A stretch of DNA of 24,246 bases from Clostridiaceae bacterium (lineage in GTDB: Bacteria > Bacillota > Clostridia > Oscillospirales > Acutalibacteraceae). Shown here piece after piece: positions 23,115 through 24,246 of the stretch. Each line of letters starts with the position of its first letter. Position 1 is the first letter of the stretch. The notes beneath the pieces were generated by a model that was not told the origin of the DNA, searched no databases, and saw only the letters and a program-made list of their open reading frames with translations. A program made the translations under genes and the position numbers. The stretch is taken from the NCBI GenBank assembly GCA_904501705.1, contig CAJGCA010000019.1, positions 1-24,246 of the forward strand. Direction: 5' to 3'.

Positions 23115-23411
23115 ATGAGCAACTGGCATACAAAACAAATTGATGAATTGTTTGAGGCGATTCTGACGCTGGAATCGGTGGAAGAATGCTATGCGTTTTT
23201 CGAGGACGCCTGCACCATCAAAGAAATTATTGAGATTGCGCAGCGCCTGAAGGTGGCAAAGCTGCTGGATGCAGGGACGAGTTATCTTACCGTCAGCAAA
23301 GAGGTCGGTGTGAGCACCGCGACCATCAGCCGCGTGAGCAAATGTCTGGAATACGGCAACGGCGGCTACAAGATGGTGATGGAGAGAGTCGATAAGGGGG
23401 AAAAGGCGTGA
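23115..23411 (+). CDS. yerC: YerC/YecD-family TrpR-like regulator
   Basis: This 98-residue helical protein belongs to the YerC/YecD family, relatives of the tryptophan repressor TrpR. The core IIEIAQRLKVAKLLDAGTSYLTVSKEVGVSTATISRVSKCLEYGNGGYK spans 38-85, written here in full only as a span: the helix-turn-helix is about 57-78, with VSKEVGVSTATISRVSKCL as its visible motif. A family role as repressor of histidine biosynthesis genes has been proposed for Firmicutes, and the immediate downstream HisZ-like gene fits. Its TGA overlaps the GTG of that gene by three bases (GTGA), so translation is coupled. Two promoters precede it, one covered by a palindrome, which suggests autoregulation. DNA binding and any co-repressor are inference. 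Confidence 0.9.
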   Translation: MSNWHTKQIDELFEAILTLESVEECYAFFEDACTIKEIIEIAQRLKVAKLLDAGTSYLTVSKEVGVSTATISRVSKCLEYGNGGYKMVMERVDKGEKA

Positions 23412-24246
23412 TCAACGAGAGTTTACTGAAAAGCGACGAGCGTGCGGTATACGCGCTGCGTGCTTTATATAAGCGGTACGGCTATATGCCGTTCAAGATG
23501 AGCAAGTTTGAGGAATATGACTTGTATGTCCGCAACAAGGATTTTCTCATCAGCGACCGCATCATTACCTTTAACGACACCAACGGCAAGCTGCTGGCGC
23601 TCAAGCCTGACGTAACGCTGTCCATCATCAAGAACGGTGAGGACGAGGTCGGTTGCAAGCAGAAGGTGTATTATAACGAGAACGTTTACCGCGTCAGCGG
23701 CTCGACCCACCAGTATAAAGAAATTATGCAGACGGGTCTTGAATGTATCGGCGACATCGATATGTACGACATTTACGAGGCGGTCTGTCTCGCCGCAGCG
23801 AGCTTGGCGCTCATTTCGGCGGATTTCGTGCTGGACGTGTCCCACCTCGGTGTGCTGTCTGCGCTGCTTGACGAGAGCAGCGAGGATGAAAACTTCCGTC
23901 GCGAGGCGGCGCATCACATCGCGGAGAAAAATCCGCACGATCTTGCGCGCGTGTGTGTCGAGTACGGTGTGGATGCGGATAAGGCGGCGGCGCTGAGCGA
24001 ATTCATCGGTATCTACGGCGATATGGCTACCGTTCTCGAGCGGCTTGCCCCCTTGTGTGTCAGCCCTGCGGCGGCACAGGCGCTCGATGAGCTGCGCACG
24101 CTGTATGCGCTGCTCAAAGACACCCCGTATGCCGCGCGCATTCATTTTGACTTTTCTATCGTCAACGATATGAACTACTATAACGGTATCGTGTTCAAGG
24201 GCTTCCTCAGCGGTATCTGCGAGGGCGTTCTCGCAGGCGGTCAGTA
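23408..24246 (+). CDS. hisZ: ATP phosphoribosyltransferase regulatory subunit HisZ-like, 3' end outside window
   Basis: An open frame starts with GTG at 23408, overlapping the yerC stop, with AAGGGGG about seven bases upstream, and runs beyond the window (279 codons visible). It reads as a class II histidyl-tRNA-synthetase paralogue without the anticodon domain: RNKDFLISDRIITFNDTNG, then LALKPDVTLSIIKN (motif 2 area), YYNENVYRVSG and MQTGLECIGDID. Near the end are HFDFSIVNDMNYYNGIVFKG and GVLAGG, matching the HisRS/HisZ active-site fold. HisZ activates the short form of HisG, the first enzyme of histidine biosynthesis. The sequence is diverged from proteobacterial HisZ, so a HisS-like function cannot be fully excluded, but the YerC neighbour favours HisZ. 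Confidence 0.85.
   Translation, partial: MINESLLKSDERAVYALRALYKRYGYMPFKMSKFEEYDLYVRNKDFLISDRIITFNDTNGKLLALKPDVTLSIIKNGEDEVGCKQKVYYNENVYRVSGSTHQYKEIMQTGLECIGDIDMYDIYEAVCLAAASLALISADFVLDVSHLGVLSALLDESSEDENFRREAAHHIAEKNPHDLARVCVEYGVDADKAAALSEFIGIYGDMATVLERLAPLCVSPAAAQALDELRTLYALLKDTPYAARIHFDFSIVNDMNYYNGIVFKGFLSGICEGVLAGGQ

Overview
The window looks like chromosomal DNA of a Gram-positive, spore-forming clostridium, probably one of the gut Oscillospirales/Ruminococcaceae. The evidence is a complete spoIIA sporulation operon (spoIIAA-spoIIAB-sigF), the dgt-dnaG-rpoD order, purine-rich Shine-Dalgarno sites before almost every gene, textbook sigma-A promoters with 17-bp spacers, and intrinsic hairpin terminators. 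Most genes are GC-rich. Two patches are visibly AT-richer and look acquired: about 5460-6420 and about 21430-22960. The taxonomic placement is inference.

Layout: (1) 1-1690: end of a TatD nuclease gene, then an iron-dependent alcohol dehydrogenase, closed by a 15-bp bidirectional terminator. (2) 1695-4642, minus: a promoter, a fused alpha/beta-hydrolase plus condensation-type acyltransferase, and a zinc-ribbon membrane protein (probable DUF6320). (3) 4661-6549, minus: tRNA-Val with a consensus promoter, a perfect 21-bp hairpin, an unusual array of hairpins joined by GAA or TTC triplets, then a four-helix-bundle (S23/Avd-like) gene, a one-nucleotide-overlapping orphan membrane protein and a DUF554 protein. 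(4) 6678-8096: a subgroup-1c aspartate aminotransferase. (5) 8137-10552: secD-secF. (6) 10605-11582: rpmE and a YigZ/IMPACT protein. (7) 11667-15676: dgt, dnaG and rpoD. (8) 15680-15931: a 252-bp MITE-like element with 26-bp terminal inverted repeats, just behind the rpoD stop. (9) 15940-17284, minus: a lone L-rhamnose isomerase gene with its own promoter and a palindrome over the transcription start. (10) 17288-20059, minus: spoIIAA-spoIIAB-sigF running with a 13-bp gap into a Rieske/FAD oxidoreductase. (11) 20121-21408, minus: a fused ispDF. (12) 21502-22849, minus: a BspA-type leucine-rich-repeat lipoprotein. (13) 22963-24246: two promoters, a YerC/TrpR-like regulator and the start of a HisZ-like gene, probably the head of a histidine operon.

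Most of the window is housekeeping: export (SecDF), replication priming and nucleotide pool control (DnaG, Dgt), the vegetative and forespore sigma factors, isoprenoid precursors (IspDF) and amino-acid metabolism. The least explained parts are the GAA/TTC-linked hairpin array beside the four-helix-bundle operon at tRNA-Val, and the inverted-repeat element behind rpoD. All assignments come from reading the translations and DNA by eye; no database search was run.
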